Shown here: piece by piece, positions 51,370 to 58,962 of the stretch | Numbering within the stretch: position 1 is the stretch's first letter | How the letters are laid out: the number at the start of each line of letters is the position of its first letter | Source: Variovorax sp. Root318D1 | Lineage (GTDB): Bacteria > Pseudomonadota > Gammaproteobacteria > Burkholderiales > Burkholderiaceae_C | Length of the DNA stretch: 64,000 bases | Reading direction: 5' to 3' | Assembly (NCBI RefSeq): GCF_001424835.1 | Contig: NZ_LMCQ01000021.1 | Location: 187,503 to 251,502 of the forward strand | The notes under the pieces: model-generated | Database searches by the model: none | What the model was told of the DNA's origin: nothing | Seen by the model: only the letters and a program-made list of their open reading frames with translations | Made by a program: the position numbers and the translations under genes

Positions 51370-52782
51370 TCAACGGAAGAAGATGAAGGTGGAAAGAACG
51401 AACAACGGAATGAGGACGGCCACGGACCAGCCCATGTAGCCGAAGAAGCTCGGCATGCGCACGCCTCGGCTCTCGGCGATGGCCTTGACCATGAGGTTGG
51501 GCGCGTTGCCGATGTAGCTGTTGGCGCCCATGAATACCGAGCCGGCCGAGATGGCGGCCAGCGTGGTGGCGTAGGTGGTCATGAGCGTGGCCGCATCGCC
51601 GCCCGCGGTGTTGAAGAACACCAGGTAGGTGGGCGCGTTGTCGAGAAACGAGCTCAGGATGCCTGAAGCCCAGAAATACATGGCCGGATCAGGCTGGCCG
51701 TCGGGCTTTGTCACCGCCGCAATCACCGCCGCAAACGGCCCGTTCGCGCCGGCCTTGAGCATGGCGATCACCGGGATGATGGTCAGGAAGATGCCCGCGA
51801 ACAGCTTGGCCACCTCGGCCATCGGACCCCACTCGAACTGGTTGTCGGCATGCACCTTGGCCGAAGTGGTCTTGAACGAGAGCAGCGTGATGGCGATGAG
51901 GCCGACGTCGCGCACCAGCCCCGGCAGGCCGACGTGCGTGCCGAACACGTCGAAGCCCACGGGCGTTTTCCAGATGCCGGAGAGAAGCACCAGGAAGACC
52001 ACGCCGCCCAGAAGCCAGAAATTGGCCGCGCCGTCGAAGCCGACGCGGCGGGTGTCCGGCGTGGGGTCGATCGGCAGCACGCCCTCCTTGCGGTAGTGAT
52101 GCCGGTCGATGACGTAGAACAGCGCGAGCAGCAGGCCGACGAGAAACAGCGTTTCAGGCAGGATGTTTTGCGCCGTCCAGAAAAAGTCGACGCCCTTCAG
52201 GAAGCCGAGGAACAGCGGCGGATCGCCCAGTGGCGTGAGCGAGCCGCCCGCATTCGACACGATGAAGATGAAGAACACCACCACGTGCGCCTTGCTCACA
52301 CGGTTGTCGTTGGCGCGGATCAGCGGCCGTATCAGCAGCATCGAGGCACCCGTGGTTCCCATCAGGCTCGCGAGCACCGCGCCAATGGCCAGGATGGCCG
52401 TGTTGAGCCCGGGCGCCCCGTGCAGGTTGCCTCGGATGTGGATGCCCCCGGCCACCGTGAACAGCGCGGTGAGCAGGATGATGAAGGGGATGTATTCCTC
52501 GACCATCGCATGCACCAGCTGGGAACCAGCCAGCGGCGCCCCATGGATCGCCGCAAAGGGAAGCAGGAACGCCAGCGCCCAGGCGGCCGAAATCTTGCCG
52601 TAGTGGTGATGCCAGACCGACGGCGCGAGCAACGGCATGAGCGCGATCGAAAGCAAGAGGCCTGCGAACGGAACGCCCCAGATCGCCGACAGCTTGCTGC
52701 CGTCGAGGTCGGCGGCCATGGCAAGCGCCGGAAACATCATCGGCAGCACTGCGGCTGCCGCGAGGCGAACTGCTTTTTTCAT
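51370..52782 (-). CDS. NhaD/CitMHS-type sodium:proton antiporter family protein
   Basis: A 470-residue inner-membrane protein of the ion transporter (IT) superfamily. A cleavable-looking N-terminus (MKKAVRLAAAAVLPMMFPALAMA) is followed by about a dozen helices, including SNAGGSLTPLGDPPLFLGF, the conserved NxGG/GDPP hairpin of NhaD and ArsB-like carriers, and SSFLDNAPTYLVFFN in the second repeat. Probably Na+/H+ or organic anion exchange; the substrate is unproven. It lies between pncB and the hydroxyacid dehydrogenase gene. Confidence 0.88.
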   Translation of the reverse strand: MKKAVRLAAAAVLPMMFPALAMAADLDGSKLSAIWGVPFAGLLLSIALMPLLAPSVWHHHYGKISAAWALAFLLPFAAIHGAPLAGSQLVHAMVEEYIPFIILLTALFTVAGGIHIRGNLHGAPGLNTAILAIGAVLASLMGTTGASMLLIRPLIRANDNRVSKAHVVVFFIFIVSNAGGSLTPLGDPPLFLGFLKGVDFFWTAQNILPETLFLVGLLLALFYVIDRHHYRKEGVLPIDPTPDTRRVGFDGAANFWLLGGVVFLVLLSGIWKTPVGFDVFGTHVGLPGLVRDVGLIAITLLSFKTTSAKVHADNQFEWGPMAEVAKLFAGIFLTIIPVIAMLKAGANGPFAAVIAAVTKPDGQPDPAMYFWASGILSSFLDNAPTYLVFFNTAGGDAATLMTTYATTLAAISAGSVFMGANSYIGNAPNLMVKAIAESRGVRMPSFFGYMGWSVAVLIPLFVLSTFIFFR

Positions 52783-52808
52783 TGGGCCCGAACCGTACCA
52801 GACGGGCA

Positions 52809-54029
52809 TCAGGCCGGCGGCTGCTCGATCTCGAACACCTGGCGCAGATACGCCAGGTATTTTTCGTCCTCGCACATGTTCTTGGAGGGGGTGTCCGACA
52901 GCTTGGCCACCGGCTGGCCGTTGCAGGTGATCATCTTGATGACAATCTGCAGCGGCTCGTAGCCGAGGTCGTTGGTGAGGTTGGTGCCGATGCCGAACGC
53001 CAGCTGGCAGCGGCCGCGGAACTGCTGGTAGAGCTCGACGGTGCGCGGCACCGTGAGGCTGTCGCTGAAGATCAGCGTCTTGGTGCGCGGATCGACCCGG
53101 TTGGCAATGTAGTGGGCCAGCATGCGCTCGCCCCACTGGAACGGATCTCCGCTGTCATGCCGCGCGCCGTCGAACAGCTTGCAGAAGTAGAGATCGAAGT
53201 CGCGCAGGAAGGCGCTCATGCCATAGACGTCGGACAACGCAATGCCCAGGTCGCCGCGGTATTCGCGGGCCCAGCTCTCGAAGCCGAAGATCTGGCTGTC
53301 GCGCAACCGCGGGCCGAGCCCCTGGCAGGCCTGCAGATATTCGTGCGCCATGGTGCCGAGCGGAATAAGGCCGAGCTTCATGGCATAGAGCACGTTGCTG
53401 GTGCCCGCGAGCTGGGGCAGCCGCGCGCCAGGCTGGGCCAGCACCGGCGGCGAGGTGACGGCGCCGAGCCTGTCGTTCAGCGTACGCAGAACCTCTTCGT
53501 GCCAGTCCTTGGAGAAGCGGCGGCGCGTGCCGTAGTCGGCAATCTTGAGATCGGCCAGACCGGCATCCTGCAGTTCCCCGATCTTGGTTTCAAGGCGCCG
53601 GCGGCCCTCTGCGAAATCGGGCTTCTTCTGTGTATTGCGAAAGTAGACCTCGTTCACGATCGCGAGCACCGGGATCTCGAACAGGATGGTGTGCAGCCAC
53701 GGTCCCTTGATGCGGATCTCGAGCTCGCCCGAGGGCTGGGGCGTGATGCTGATGTATTTCTCGTTGAGCCGGAACAGGCCCAGGAAGTCGACGAAATCGC
53801 TCTTGATGAAGCGCATCGAGCGCAAGTAGGTGAGCTCGGCGTCCCGGAACTGCAGCGAGCAGAGGCTTCGCACTTCCTCGCGGATCTGACCCGCGAACTG
53901 CGCCAAGTCGATGCCCGGGTTGCGGCACTTGAACCGGTACTCGACCTGGGCCCCCGGGAAGTGATGCAGTACGACCTGCATCATGGTGAACTTGTAGAGG
54001 TCAGTGTCGAGCAGGCTGTGAATGATCAT
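52809..54029 (-). CDS. pncB: Nicotinate phosphoribosyltransferase
   Basis: A 406-residue NAD-salvage enzyme that makes nicotinate mononucleotide from nicotinate, PRPP and ATP. The N-terminal LLDTDLYKFTMMQVVLHHFP and the LIFSDSLTVPRTVELYQQF and GIGTNLTNDLG phosphate-binding segments are diagnostic. Length matches E. coli PncB. It lies 26 bases upstream of the antiporter gene start and diverges from csbD. Confidence 0.97.
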   Translation of the reverse strand: MIIHSLLDTDLYKFTMMQVVLHHFPGAQVEYRFKCRNPGIDLAQFAGQIREEVRSLCSLQFRDAELTYLRSMRFIKSDFVDFLGLFRLNEKYISITPQPSGELEIRIKGPWLHTILFEIPVLAIVNEVYFRNTQKKPDFAEGRRRLETKIGELQDAGLADLKIADYGTRRRFSKDWHEEVLRTLNDRLGAVTSPPVLAQPGARLPQLAGTSNVLYAMKLGLIPLGTMAHEYLQACQGLGPRLRDSQIFGFESWAREYRGDLGIALSDVYGMSAFLRDFDLYFCKLFDGARHDSGDPFQWGERMLAHYIANRVDPRTKTLIFSDSLTVPRTVELYQQFRGRCQLAFGIGTNLTNDLGYEPLQIVIKMITCNGQPVAKLSDTPSKNMCEDEKYLAYLRQVFEIEQPPA

Positions 54030-54210
54030 GGTGCTGTTGCGGCGCGCGTTGTCCCGGGCTTTTTCGGCGTGCGTCCGATTATCACGGGCAGCGTCGGCTT
54101 GTGCCTACGGAGCCAGCACTGGGCGTCCTACCGTCAGGGTGAATAGGCCCCGCGACAGTGTGTTCACGGCGGCCATGGGCTCGCCGAATCAACCTTACAA
54201 GGAGATTCGC

Positions 54211-54444
54211 ATGAACAAGGACACCATCGAAGGCAACTGGAAACAGCTCAAGGGCAAGGTCAAGGAGCAATGGGGCAAGTTGACCGACGATGACTTCGAC
54301 GTGATTGCGGGCAAGCGCGACCAGCTGCTCGGCCGCATTCAGGAACGCCACGGCATCAGCCGCGACGAGGCCGAAAAACAGGTCAAGGACTGGGAAACGC
54401 GAGACGGCCGCACGCCGGAAACCCTCTGGTACGAAAAGTATTGA
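54211..54444 (+). CDS. CsbD family stress protein
   Basis: A 77-residue hydrophilic protein with the CsbD core MNKDTIEGNWKQLKGKVKEQWGKL and a C-terminal DEAEKQVKDWETRDGRTPE. The family is induced by general and envelope stress (YjbJ is among the most abundant E. coli stress proteins), yet has no known reaction. ACAAGGAGATTCGC supplies a strong ribosome binding site. It is followed by a periplasmic coiled-coil gene. Confidence 0.93.
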   Translation: MNKDTIEGNWKQLKGKVKEQWGKLTDDDFDVIAGKRDQLLGRIQERHGISRDEAEKQVKDWETRDGRTPETLWYEKY

Positions 54445-54520
54445 AGCGTGCCGGGCGGCCGAAGGGCGGCCCTGCGCTACTGACCTCCTCCAGATTCATT
54501 CAACCGTAAGGAAATTACCG

Positions 54521-54928
54521 ATGAAAAAACATCTGCTCATGCTCGCGCTTGCCTCTACCTGTTTCATGGCCACCCAGGCCGGAGCGATGACCAAGGACGA
54601 GTACAAGGCCGGCAAGGAAAAGATCGAAGCCGACTACAAAGCCGCCAAGGCCCAGTGCGACGCGCTGAAGGACAACGCGAAGGACGTCTGCGAGAAGGAA
54701 GCCAAGGGCAAGGAAAACGTTGCTAAGGCCGAGCTCGAACAGCAGTACAAGCCGAGCGACGCGCATGCCCGCAAGGTGGCCGAAGAAAAGGTGAAGGCAA
54801 CCTATGAAGTCGCCAAGGAAAAGTGCGACGACCAAGCCGGCGATGCCAAGGCCGCCTGCGTGAAGCAGGCCAAGGCTGACGAGACGCAGGCCAAGGCCGA
54901 CATCAAGGCGACGAAGAAGTCCATGTAA
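54521..54928 (+). CDS. Periplasmic coiled-coil protein with duplicated cysteine pairs
   Basis: A 135-residue secreted, Lys/Ala/Glu-rich protein. The signal peptide MKKHLLMLALASTCFMATQAGA is followed by a helical region. Two repeats are visible with a period of 56 residues: Cys46-x10-Cys57 and Cys102-x10-Cys113, each preceded by a Tyr seven residues earlier. Each pair is probably an intramolecular disulfide clamping a helical hairpin. Similar proteins are often labelled TolA-like, but homology is doubtful because of low complexity. Start ATG 54521 follows GTAAGGAAATTACC. The function is unknown. Confidence 0.8.
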   Translation: MKKHLLMLALASTCFMATQAGAMTKDEYKAGKEKIEADYKAAKAQCDALKDNAKDVCEKEAKGKENVAKAELEQQYKPSDAHARKVAEEKVKATYEVAKEKCDDQAGDAKAACVKQAKADETQAKADIKATKKSM

Positions 54929-54960
54929 GAAGAGCCCGGCGGCCCGAGCGGCTGCCGGGA

Positions 54961-54998
54961 AAAAAGCAAGCGGCGCCCGAGGGCGCCGCTTGCTTTTG
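54961..54998. terminator. Bidirectional terminator after the coiled-coil gene
   Basis: A perfect 14-bp stem AGCAAGCGGCGCCC/GGGCGCCGCTTGCT is bounded by A and T runs. It serves the coiled-coil gene and the convergent thioesterase gene. Confidence 0.9.
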
Positions 54999-55000
54999 GA

Positions 55001-55444
55001 TCAGGCCTTCAGCGAGTCGACCACCCGTTGCAGCGCCTCGGGCAACGCCACCGGCCGCTGCGTGGCCCGGTCGACGTACACGTGCACGAAATGGCCCTGC
55101 GCGGCCGCCGTTTCAACGCCCTCCGCAAAGAGGGCAATCTCGTAGCGCACGCTCGAACGGCCCGCCTGGGCCACCCGGATCCCCGCTTCCACAGTCTGTG
55201 GAAAGGCGATAGGAGCGAAATAGTTGCACTGGGTTTCGACCACGAAGCCTATCGTCGGCCCCTGGTGGATATCGAGCGCGCCGCGCTCGATCAGCAGCGC
55301 GTTCACCGCCGTGTCGAACCAGCTGTAGTAGACGACGTTGTTGACGTGGCCGTACATGTCGTTGTCGGCCCAGCGCGTGGGAATGCTTCGAAACGCGCGG
55401 TAGCTGCTTCGGGCGTGCGGCGTGGGTTTGTTGGCGGAGCTCAT
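55001..55444 (-). CDS. Acyl-CoA thioesterase (hotdog fold)
   Basis: A 147-residue single-hotdog thioesterase of the 4-hydroxybenzoyl-CoA/YbgC type. The RWADNDMYGHVNNVVYYSWFDTAVN segment contains the catalytic Asp and the central helix. The substrate is probably a short or medium acyl-CoA. Its start ATG overlaps the stop of the upstream deacetylase gene (ATGA), so both are translated from one message. It ends at a bidirectional terminator. Confidence 0.92.
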   Translation of the reverse strand: MSSANKPTPHARSSYRAFRSIPTRWADNDMYGHVNNVVYYSWFDTAVNALLIERGALDIHQGPTIGFVVETQCNYFAPIAFPQTVEAGIRVAQAGRSSVRYEIALFAEGVETAAAQGHFVHVYVDRATQRPVALPEALQRVVDSLKA

Positions 55445-56367
55445 CGCGCGGCATTTTGCCAGCGGCGCCAGTAGTCGAAGGCGACCCTGAAGGTGCCGAG
55501 CTGCACCTGCACCGTCTCGGCAATGTCGGTCGCGTAGCCGCCGGCCATCGCAAAGGCCAGCGGAATGCGGCGCTGCAAGGCCCAGTCGAACACGCGCCGG
55601 TCGCGCGCCTCCAGGCCGTCGAACGTCAGCTTGAGCCGGCCGAGGCGGTCGCGCTCGAAGGGGTCGGCGCCCGCCAGGTAGATCACCAGTCCGGGCGAGA
55701 AGCGCCGGTCGAGCTCGTCGAGCGCATGTTCGAGCGCGGTGAGGTATTCGGCATCGCCGCAGCCGTCGGGCAGCTCCACGTCCAGGTCGCTCGCCTCCTT
55801 GCGAAAAGGGAAGTTCTTCTGCCCATGCAGCGAGAGCGTGAAGACGCTCGGGTCATTTCGGAAGATGCTGGCCGTGCCGTTGCCCTGATGCACGTCCAGG
55901 TCGATCACTGCGACCCGAAGCTGCCGGCCACTGCGGCCATGCTCCGCTTGCATCAGCCGCGCCGCCACGGCCGCATCGTTGAAAACGCAGAATCCCCCGC
56001 CCTTGTCGGCATAGGCATGGTGCGTGCCGCCCGCCATGTTGGCCGCCACCCCGCCGGCAAAGGCCGCACGGCAGGCCGCGATGGTCGCCCCGGTGGAGCG
56101 GCGCGAGCGTTCGACCATCGCCTCGCTCCAGGGAAAGCCGATCTCCCGCATGGCCTGCGGGCTCACGCTGCCTTCGTTGATGGCGTCGATCCACTGCGGC
56201 GTGTGGACCAGCGCCAGCTCGCCATCGGTGGCGCGGGGCGCCTGTTCCATCTCCACCGCCGGCAGGTGCTCCAGCAGGCGGTCGCGCAGCAAGGCATATC
56301 GGGACATGGGGAAGCGGTGGCCTGGAGGCAGGGGCAGCACGAACTGGCCGGAATAGAAGGCAAGCAT
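55441..56367 (-). CDS. Histone deacetylase-like (class II) amidohydrolase
   Basis: A 308-residue zinc amidohydrolase of the HDAC/acetylpolyamine amidohydrolase fold. Catalytic elements are GTHHAYADKGGGFCVFNDAAVAA (His-His and the conserved Tyr) and VAVIDLDVHQGNGTASIF (metal Asp/His). The distal metal Asp is in LAGADPFERDRLG. Bacterial members deacetylate lysine, polyamines or acetoin-related substrates; the target is unknown. The ATG at 56367 is used; an ATG three codons earlier is equally possible. It is coupled to a thioesterase gene. Confidence 0.9.
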   Translation of the reverse strand: MLAFYSGQFVLPLPPGHRFPMSRYALLRDRLLEHLPAVEMEQAPRATDGELALVHTPQWIDAINEGSVSPQAMREIGFPWSEAMVERSRRSTGATIAACRAAFAGGVAANMAGGTHHAYADKGGGFCVFNDAAVAARLMQAEHGRSGRQLRVAVIDLDVHQGNGTASIFRNDPSVFTLSLHGQKNFPFRKEASDLDVELPDGCGDAEYLTALEHALDELDRRFSPGLVIYLAGADPFERDRLGRLKLTFDGLEARDRRVFDWALQRRIPLAFAMAGGYATDIAETVQVQLGTFRVAFDYWRRWQNAAR

Positions 56368-56414
56368 GGCCCGCATTCTGGGGCGCCGTGCGAATTTAGA
56401 AAGTGTGTTCTAAA

Positions 56415-56431
56415 TTGCTGCAAAGCAGCAA
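56415..56431. promoter_or_regulatory. PhaR-like operator upstream of the phasin gene
   Basis: The palindrome TTGCTGC-AAA-GCAGCAA contains CTGC-N3-GCAG, the recognition pattern reported for the PHB-responsive repressor PhaR of Rhodobacter and Paracoccus. It stands eight bases upstream of the phasin -35. A second near match, CTGC-ACC-GCAA, lies just past the -10 at 56477-56487. Confidence 0.65.
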
Positions 56432-56438
56432 AACCCCC

Positions 56439-56466
56439 TTGATCGGAAATCTGTGCTGCCTATACT
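56439..56466 (+). promoter_or_regulatory. Phasin gene promoter
   Basis: TTGATC (56439-56444) and TATACT (56461-56466) are separated by 16 bases, 84 bases upstream of the phasin ATG. Confidence 0.75.
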
Positions 56467-56549
56467 TGAGGCCATGCTGCACCGCAACATAGACGACGAG
56501 GGGCAGCGCAATCGTGAACCGACCACCCATCCTTTCTGGAGTTTTTCAA

Positions 56550-57101
56550 ATGGCCCTGACCGCTGACCAAATCCTCGCCGCCCAAAAAGCAAACCTCGAA
56601 ACCCTGTTCGGCCTGACCACCAAGGCTTTCGAAGGCGTGGAGAAGCTCGTCGAACTGAACGTGACGGCTTCCAAGGCTGCGCTGGTCGAGGCCGCTGGCA
56701 CCGCCCAAGCCGCCCTGAACGTCAAGGACGCGCAAGAACTGCTGACGCTGCAAGCCAGCCTGTTCCAGCCCCTGGCCGAAAAGACCGCCGCTTACAGCCG
56801 TCATCTGTATGACATCGCCCAAGGCACCGGCGCCGAATTCACCAAGGCTTTCGAAACCAAGGCTGCTGAAGCCCAGCAAACCTTCGTCGGCCTGGTCGAC
56901 AGCGCTTCCAAGAACGCACCCGCCGGCTCGGAAACCGCCGTCGCCGTGCTGAAGAGCGCCGTGGCTGCCGCCAACAACGCTTTCGAATCGGTCCAGAAGG
57001 CTGTCAAGCAAGCTTCCGACGTCGCTGAAGCCAACTTCAACGCCGTGTCGTCGCAAGCCGTCGCCGCCGCCAAGACCGCGACCACCACGCGCAAGCGCTA
57101 A
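56550..57101 (+). CDS. phaP: Phasin (PHA granule surface protein)
   Basis: A 183-residue amphipathic helical protein of the PhaP family that coats polyhydroxyalkanoate granules. The N-terminal MALTADQILAAQKANLETL and the central AYSRHLYDIAQGTGAEF region match the betaproteobacterial phasin_2 type. The C-terminus is Ala/Lys-rich (AAAKTATTTRKR). I chose the ATG at 56550, with CTGGAG upstream; a longer frame from 56514 adds 12 unlikely residues. A promoter and PhaR-type operators lie upstream, and a strong terminator follows. Confidence 0.93.
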   Translation: MALTADQILAAQKANLETLFGLTTKAFEGVEKLVELNVTASKAALVEAAGTAQAALNVKDAQELLTLQASLFQPLAEKTAAYSRHLYDIAQGTGAEFTKAFETKAAEAQQTFVGLVDSASKNAPAGSETAVAVLKSAVAAANNAFESVQKAVKQASDVAEANFNAVSSQAVAAAKTATTTRKR

Positions 57102-57150
57102 GCCGCCCGCTATACCAGTTGTCTCCTTGGGTCCTCACGGATCCAATTCA

Positions 57151-57180
57151 GGCCTCATCCTCGGATGAGGCCTTTTTTTT
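57151..57180 (+). terminator. Terminator after phaP
   Basis: A perfect GGCCTCATCC/GGATGAGGCC stem with a two-base TC apex (in practice a four-base loop) is followed by eight T residues, 49 bases after the phasin stop. Confidence 0.95.
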
Positions 57181-57229
57181 AGCCGGCGCGGGTCTTCGAT
57201 AATGCAGGTCTCATTTCAGGAGACTCTCA

Positions 57230-57988
57230 ATGCAGATCGACGGCAAGGTTTTTATCGTGACCGGTGGCGCTTCGGGCCTGGGCGAAGGCACGGCGCGCAT
57301 GCTGGCGGCGAACGGCGGCAAGGTGGTCGTGGCCGACATGCAGGCTGAAAAGGGCGAAACGGTCGCCCGCGACATCGGCGGCGTGTTCGTCAAGTGCGAC
57401 GTGAGCCAGGAGGCCGACGGCCAAGCGGCCGTTGCCGCGGCGCAGAAGCTCGGCAAGCTGGTGGGCCTTGTCAATTGCGCGGGCATCGCCCCGGCCGAGA
57501 AAACCGTCGGCAAGAACGGCGCGCACGCGCTGGCGGTGTTCAGCAAGACCGTCACGGTCAACCTGATCGGCAGCTTCAACATGATCCGCCTCGCGGCCGA
57601 GGCCATGAGCAAGAACGAGCCCGAAGCCACGGGCGAGCGCGGCGTGCTGATCTCGACCGCCTCGGTGGCGGCCTACGACGGACAGATGGGCCAGGCGGCC
57701 TACAGCGCCTCCAAGGGCGGCGTGGTCGGGATGACGCTGCCCATCGCGCGCGACCTGGCGCGCAACGGCATCCGCAACATGACCATCGCGCCCGGCATCT
57801 TCGGCACGCCCATGCTGTTCGGCATGCCGCAGGAAGTGCAGGACGCGCTCGCCGCCAGCGTGCCCTTCCCTTCCCGCCTGGGCACGCCCGATGACTACGC
57901 CAAGCTCGCGAAGCACATCATCGAGAACGACATGCTCAACGGGGAGGTGATTCGTCTCGACGGAGCGATTCGACTTCCGCCCCGGTAA
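57230..57988 (+). CDS. SDR family 3-hydroxyacyl-CoA dehydrogenase-like protein
   Basis: A 252-residue short-chain dehydrogenase. The coenzyme motif is TGGASGLGEG, the second is LVNCAGIAP, and the catalytic YSASKGG contains Tyr and Lys. It closely resembles the type 2 3-hydroxyacyl-CoA dehydrogenase group (HSD17B10-like), which oxidises acyl-CoA-derived alcohols with NAD. GGAGACTCTCA precedes the ATG. Its last 53 bases overlap the 3' end of the convergent YihY gene. The nearby phaP suggests acyl-CoA metabolism. Confidence 0.92.
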   Translation: MQIDGKVFIVTGGASGLGEGTARMLAANGGKVVVADMQAEKGETVARDIGGVFVKCDVSQEADGQAAVAAAQKLGKLVGLVNCAGIAPAEKTVGKNGAHALAVFSKTVTVNLIGSFNMIRLAAEAMSKNEPEATGERGVLISTASVAAYDGQMGQAAYSASKGGVVGMTLPIARDLARNGIRNMTIAPGIFGTPMLFGMPQEVQDALAASVPFPSRLGTPDDYAKLAKHIIENDMLNGEVIRLDGAIRLPPR

Positions 57989-58880
57989 TCGGCGGGACCG
58001 CCGTGCTGCCGGTGCGGTCCAGGCGCTCGTACTGGGCGATGACCTGGGCGCCCAGCAGCACGAGCGTGGCGGCAATCTCCAGGCTCAGCAGCACCACGAT
58101 GGCCGTGGTGAGCGAGCCGTAGACCACGTTGACCTGCGAGAGCGTCGAGAAGTACCAGATCAGCACATGCCGCGTGCCCTCCCACAGCAGCGCGGCGGTT
58201 ACCCCGCCGAGCAGCGCGTGGCGCAGCGACATTCGGCCGGCCGGCATCACGAGGTAGAGCGAGGTCAGCATGAATATCTCGCCGCCCAGCCCCAGCAGGT
58301 AGAGCAGCATCCCCGATACACCCGAGAGCGACCAGTCGCGCCCGAACAGGTCGACGCTTTCCTGCCCGACCAGCTGCAGCGCGCCCGACACCAGCGTCAT
58401 CAGCACCAGGCCCACGCACAGGAACAGGATGTACAGGTACGGCATGACGGCGGAAACCAGGAAATGCCGCCGGTGGTCGGCCTTGCGGTGGTGAAAGATC
58501 ACCGCCATGGCGCTTTCGAGCACGCTGAAAGCCAGCGAGCTGAAGAAAATCATCGTCACCAGCAGCACGGGGCCCATCACGTCGCGATGGTCGAGAAAGT
58601 TCGACAGCTCCGTGACAATCGCCTTCGACTGGCCCGGCAGCAGCCATTCCAGATACCTTCCGATGGTGCGCAGCAGTTCGGCCTGCTCGATCAGGTGAGA
58701 CATCGCAATGACGCTCACGATCAAAAGCGGCACGATGGACAGCAGCGCGTAGTAGGCCACCGCGCCCGCGAGCAGCAGGCCCTGGTTGGCGCGGAAGGCC
58801 TTGAGTGCATCCCAGACAAAATTCAAGGGATGGCGCAGCAACAGCGGTGCGGCGTGGTGCAATGGTTTGGGCGTCGTCAT
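57936..58880 (-). CDS. YihY/virulence factor BrkB family membrane protein
   Basis: A 314-residue inner-membrane protein with six predicted helices. The N-terminal AFRANQGLLLAGAVAYYALLSIVPLLIV and the C-terminal GSLTTAIVVLLSLEIAATLVLLGAQV are typical. The family (once annotated as ribonuclease BN) has unclear function. The 3' end overlaps the SDR gene by 53 bases on the opposite strand. Start ATG 58880 is used; an in-frame ATG at 58898 adds six residues. It diverges from dnaG. Confidence 0.9.
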   Translation of the reverse strand: MTTPKPLHHAAPLLLRHPLNFVWDALKAFRANQGLLLAGAVAYYALLSIVPLLIVSVIAMSHLIEQAELLRTIGRYLEWLLPGQSKAIVTELSNFLDHRDVMGPVLLVTMIFFSSLAFSVLESAMAVIFHHRKADHRRHFLVSAVMPYLYILFLCVGLVLMTLVSGALQLVGQESVDLFGRDWSLSGVSGMLLYLLGLGGEIFMLTSLYLVMPAGRMSLRHALLGGVTAALLWEGTRHVLIWYFSTLSQVNVVYGSLTTAIVVLLSLEIAATLVLLGAQVIAQYERLDRTGSTAVPPITGAEVESLRRDESPPR

Positions 58881-58962
58881 CCGTGGACTCCGGATCATTC
58901 GAGTATGGCGCCCGCACGCGGGCGTTCGGCCGCTTGCGTATGATTTGCCGCTCTTCGCCTAC

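Noticed and set aside
49205..51439. 744-codon plus-strand frame opposite rmuC and the hydroxyacid dehydrogenase
   Set aside because: It runs across two well-supported genes on the other strand and has no recognisable domain.
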